Positions 7,625 to 9,337 of a stretch of 9,337 nucleotides of DNA are shown here, in pieces (position 1 is the first letter of the stretch; every line of letters begins with the position of its first letter). The DNA is taken from the NCBI GenBank assembly GCA_000493945.1, contig AWNW01000035.1, positions 22,467 to 31,803 of the forward strand. The letters are read 5' to 3'. The position numbers were made by a program, and so were the translations under genes. The notes under the pieces are model-generated. The model was given only the letters and a program-made list of their open reading frames with translations. It made no database searches and was not told the DNA's origin. The DNA is from Candidatus Hydrogenedens terephthalaticus JGI OTU-1 (GTDB lineage: Bacteria > Hydrogenedentota > Hydrogenedentia > Hydrogenedentales > Hydrogenedentaceae).

Positions 7625-8737
7625 TTAGGGTCTTTCCGGGATTTCTTCCCAATTCATTTTAAATGCTTCCGCAACTGCTTTATAAGTAATTTTACCTTTA
7701 TATAAGTTTACACCTTTGCGTAGTGCTTTGTCATGTGCAATTGCTTTGTCAATACCTAAATCTGCAATCATCAAACCATAACCTAATGTCACATTTGTTA
7801 ATGCATAAGTAGAGGTTCGGGGAACAGCGCCGGGCATGTTGGTTACACAGTAGTGTATTACATCATTGACGCGATAAGTAGGATTGTCATGAGTAGTGGG
7901 CTTTGATGTTTCAATACATCCTCCCTGGTCAATGGCAATATCAACGATAGCGGAGTTGGGTTTCATATTCTTTATCATATCTTTTGTAACCAATCGTGGT
8001 GCTTTTGCACCCGGAACCAGCACGGAGCCAATCAATAAATCCGCCTGAGACACTTCTTCCGCAATATTAGCACGATTGGACATTAAAGTAGTTAATCGCC
8101 CCTGCATGATGTCTTGCATATATCTTAATCGTGCTGGATTAATATCAATAACTGTTACATGAGCACCCATGCCTACCGCAATAGTGCATGCATTGGAACC
8201 TGCTACCCCGGCTCCCAGTATAACAACCTTTGCAGGTTTTACCCCGGAAACACCTCCTAATAAAACTCCCATACCTCCCTGAGTGGTTTCTAAACAGCGG
8301 GCACCGATTTGAACCGATAAACGACCTGCAACTTCACTCATAGGTGTCAATAGTGGTAGAGAACCATCATCCAATTGAATAGTTTCGTAGGCTACACCAA
8401 TTATCTGTTGTTTCAGTAATCCACGCGTTAATGCTTCGTTTGATGCTAAATGAAGATAGGTATACAAAATTTGTCCGGGGCGGCATAGTTTTATTTCATT
8501 TTCCAGAGGTTCTTTTACTTTGATTATCATGTCCGCCTGTTCCCAGATTTGTTTAGCAGATGAAATAATTTTTGCTCCTGCACTACGATAATTATCATCA
8601 GAAATTCCACTGCCTAATCCTGCTCCTTTTTCAACGAGAACAGTATGTCCATGTGCTACAAAGGCAGAGACACCCGAAGGAACAATACCCACTCTTTTTT
8701 CACCCGGTTTAATTTCTTTTGGTACTCCAATAATCAT
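7625..8737 (-). CDS. ald: Alanine dehydrogenase
   Basis: A 370-aa full-length L-alanine dehydrogenase (alanine + NAD+ + water to pyruvate + ammonia + NADH, reversible), cytoplasmic, expected to be a hexamer. Residues known from the Mycobacterium tuberculosis and Phormidium enzymes are at the same numbers: Arg15 (PGEKRVG), Lys75 (IKVKEP), His96 (YTYLHLA) and Asp270 (VDIAID). The NAD-binding glycine loop is GAGVAG (175-180), with Asp198 (VIDIN) at the strand end favouring NAD over NADP. The C-terminal NMPGAVPRTST motif is also typical. The start is fixed by AAAGGAG 7 nt upstream of the ATG. It is the first gene of the probable four-gene unit, and would serve alanine catabolism, or NADH reoxidation by reductive amination. 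No odd features. Confidence 0.97.
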   Translation of the reverse strand: MIIGVPKEIKPGEKRVGIVPSGVSAFVAHGHTVLVEKGAGLGSGISDDNYRSAGAKIISSAKQIWEQADMIIKVKEPLENEIKLCRPGQILYTYLHLASNEALTRGLLKQQIIGVAYETIQLDDGSLPLLTPMSEVAGRLSVQIGARCLETTQGGMGVLLGGVSGVKPAKVVILGAGVAGSNACTIAVGMGAHVTVIDINPARLRYMQDIMQGRLTTLMSNRANIAEEVSQADLLIGSVLVPGAKAPRLVTKDMIKNMKPNSAIVDIAIDQGGCIETSKPTTHDNPTYRVNDVIHYCVTNMPGAVPRTSTYALTNVTLGYGLMIADLGIDKAIAHDKALRKGVNLYKGKITYKAVAEAFKMNWEEIPERP

Positions 8738-8744
8738 AAAACTA

Positions 8745-8751
8745 CTCCTTT
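8745..8751 (-). promoter_or_regulatory. Shine-Dalgarno of ald
   Basis: AAAGGAG on the - strand, 7 nt before the ATG at 8737; strong match to the anti-Shine-Dalgarno. Confidence 0.8.
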
Positions 8752-8808
8752 AATTTTTTTGTTTAGCAAAGAATTATAAAAATTATATTATATATTTATT
8801 TGTTATTC

Positions 8809-8837
8809 ATATTATTGGTTTTTATCATGAAATTCAA
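8809..8837 (-). promoter_or_regulatory. Possible sigma-70-like promoter upstream of ald
   Basis: On the - strand, TTGAAT (8837-8832) and TAATAT (8814-8809) are 17 nt apart, each matching four of six consensus bases. It lies in the only sizeable gap of the - strand block, just after the stop of the unknown 146-aa gene and about 70 nt before the ald start. The spacer is so AT-rich that chance matches are likely, and other -10 candidates (a TATAAT nearer the gene) exist. Confidence 0.28.
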
Positions 8838-8858
8838 GTTTAAAGGTATATTTTTTAT

Positions 8859-9299
8859 CTAATCTTCGACTAAAAGAGGAGTAATATCGCGGATTTCTTT
8901 TCGGCTCAGGTCTTGTTGGTGAAGTGGAAAAGGGCAAATAATCAAGTCTATATATCCTCGTAAGCCTAACCAGATAGACTTCCGTTTGTAGTGAAAAGGC
9001 AAGGAAGGATGAAGAAATATAAATCGGGAAAGAAAAGTTCCGTAACTGCCGTTCCATTCTTTCTGGATTTTTTTATAGTCTTCCATGTCCTGATATTTCC
9101 AGAGGATATAATCTTCAAAATAATAATTAAACACTTCGCCCAATAAAGAGTTACGCGAAAAAGCAAGTTTCCGATACATCCCCTGCATATTTCCCATACT
9201 CCATGGGACAAACTGTTCTGAATGTATCAGTTTCGTTTTTAGAATTAAATCGTATAGGTCAATAGTTATGTTTTGTGTTTCTTTATTATTTGTGGACAT
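8859..9299 (-). CDS. Hypothetical protein, 146 aa, unrecognised
   Basis: I do not recognise this protein. The ATG at 9299 is the first possible Met in frame (a TAA lies two codons upstream), though the Shine-Dalgarno is weak. The product has no signal peptide or clear membrane helix. It is rich in aromatic residues (several Trp, Phe and Tyr, mostly between residues 30 and 115) and has a charged middle (KYQDMEDYKKIQKEW). The C-terminal third contains GLRGYIDLIICPFP followed by a charged tail ending LLVED. The frame is the longest through this stretch and ends in a normal TAG-type stop before the AT-rich spacer. It precedes ald on the same strand by 121 nt and may be transcribed separately. Composition looks like a real protein, but a spurious frame cannot be fully excluded. 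Confidence 0.6.
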   Translation of the reverse strand: MSTNNKETQNITIDLYDLILKTKLIHSEQFVPWSMGNMQGMYRKLAFSRNSLLGEVFNYYFEDYILWKYQDMEDYKKIQKEWNGSYGTFLSRFIFLHPSLPFHYKRKSIWLGLRGYIDLIICPFPLHQQDLSRKEIRDITPLLVED

Positions 9300-9337
9300 G
9301 CTTTAATCAATAGGGTTTCTTTGTTTTTATTCTGATG

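Noticed and set aside
8738..8858. AT-rich spacer considered as a replication origin or attachment site
   Set aside because: No repeated boxes, DnaA-like sites or direct repeats were seen; ordinary promoter-region AT-richness explains it.

Overview
The window looks like a piece of chromosome (or metagenome contig) from a Gram-negative, AT-leaning bacterium with respiratory chemistry of the anaerobic or metal-reducing kind. This rests on a very large multiheme c-type cytochrome with a quinone-type diheme cytochrome b domain, a flavoprotein with an iron-sulfur cysteine cluster, and an exported glycosidase with a signal peptide. The taxon cannot be fixed from the sequence alone. There is no rRNA, tRNA, CRISPR array, transposase or phage gene.

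Layout: the left third reads on the + strand. A cytochrome gene enters from outside the window (open from nt 2, already coding before the first in-frame Met) and ends at 3283. After 57 nt with a good Shine-Dalgarno comes a flavodoxin-fold oxidoreductase (3341-3901). A 105-nt gap then separates it from a convergent block on the - strand. Read in its own direction, that block is: a 146-aa protein I do not recognise (9299-8859); a 121-nt very AT-rich spacer with a possible promoter; alanine dehydrogenase (8737-7625); a methyltransferase-like protein (7618-6953); a xylose-isomerase-type TIM-barrel protein (6956-6069); and an exported GH36-type alpha-galactosidase-like enzyme (6019-4007). The gaps of 6 nt, a 4-nt ATGA overlap and 49 nt suggest that the last four form one transcription unit.

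How they may work together: the cytochrome has eight CXXCH heme sites in the visible part, joined to a five-helix membrane region whose last four helices match the FdnI/HydC diheme cytochrome b pattern. That is the layout of CbcL-like inner-membrane cytochromes, which pass electrons from menaquinol to periplasmic carriers. The adjacent flavoprotein could be a separate redox enzyme; no direct link is shown. The - strand cluster mixes amino-acid catabolism (alanine to pyruvate) with carbohydrate breakdown (secreted galactosidase-type enzyme plus sugar isomerase/epimerase-like protein), an unusual combination. The most notable object is the cytochrome: a fused c/b protein with a heme-free stretch of about 450 residues between its seventh and eighth visible hemes.
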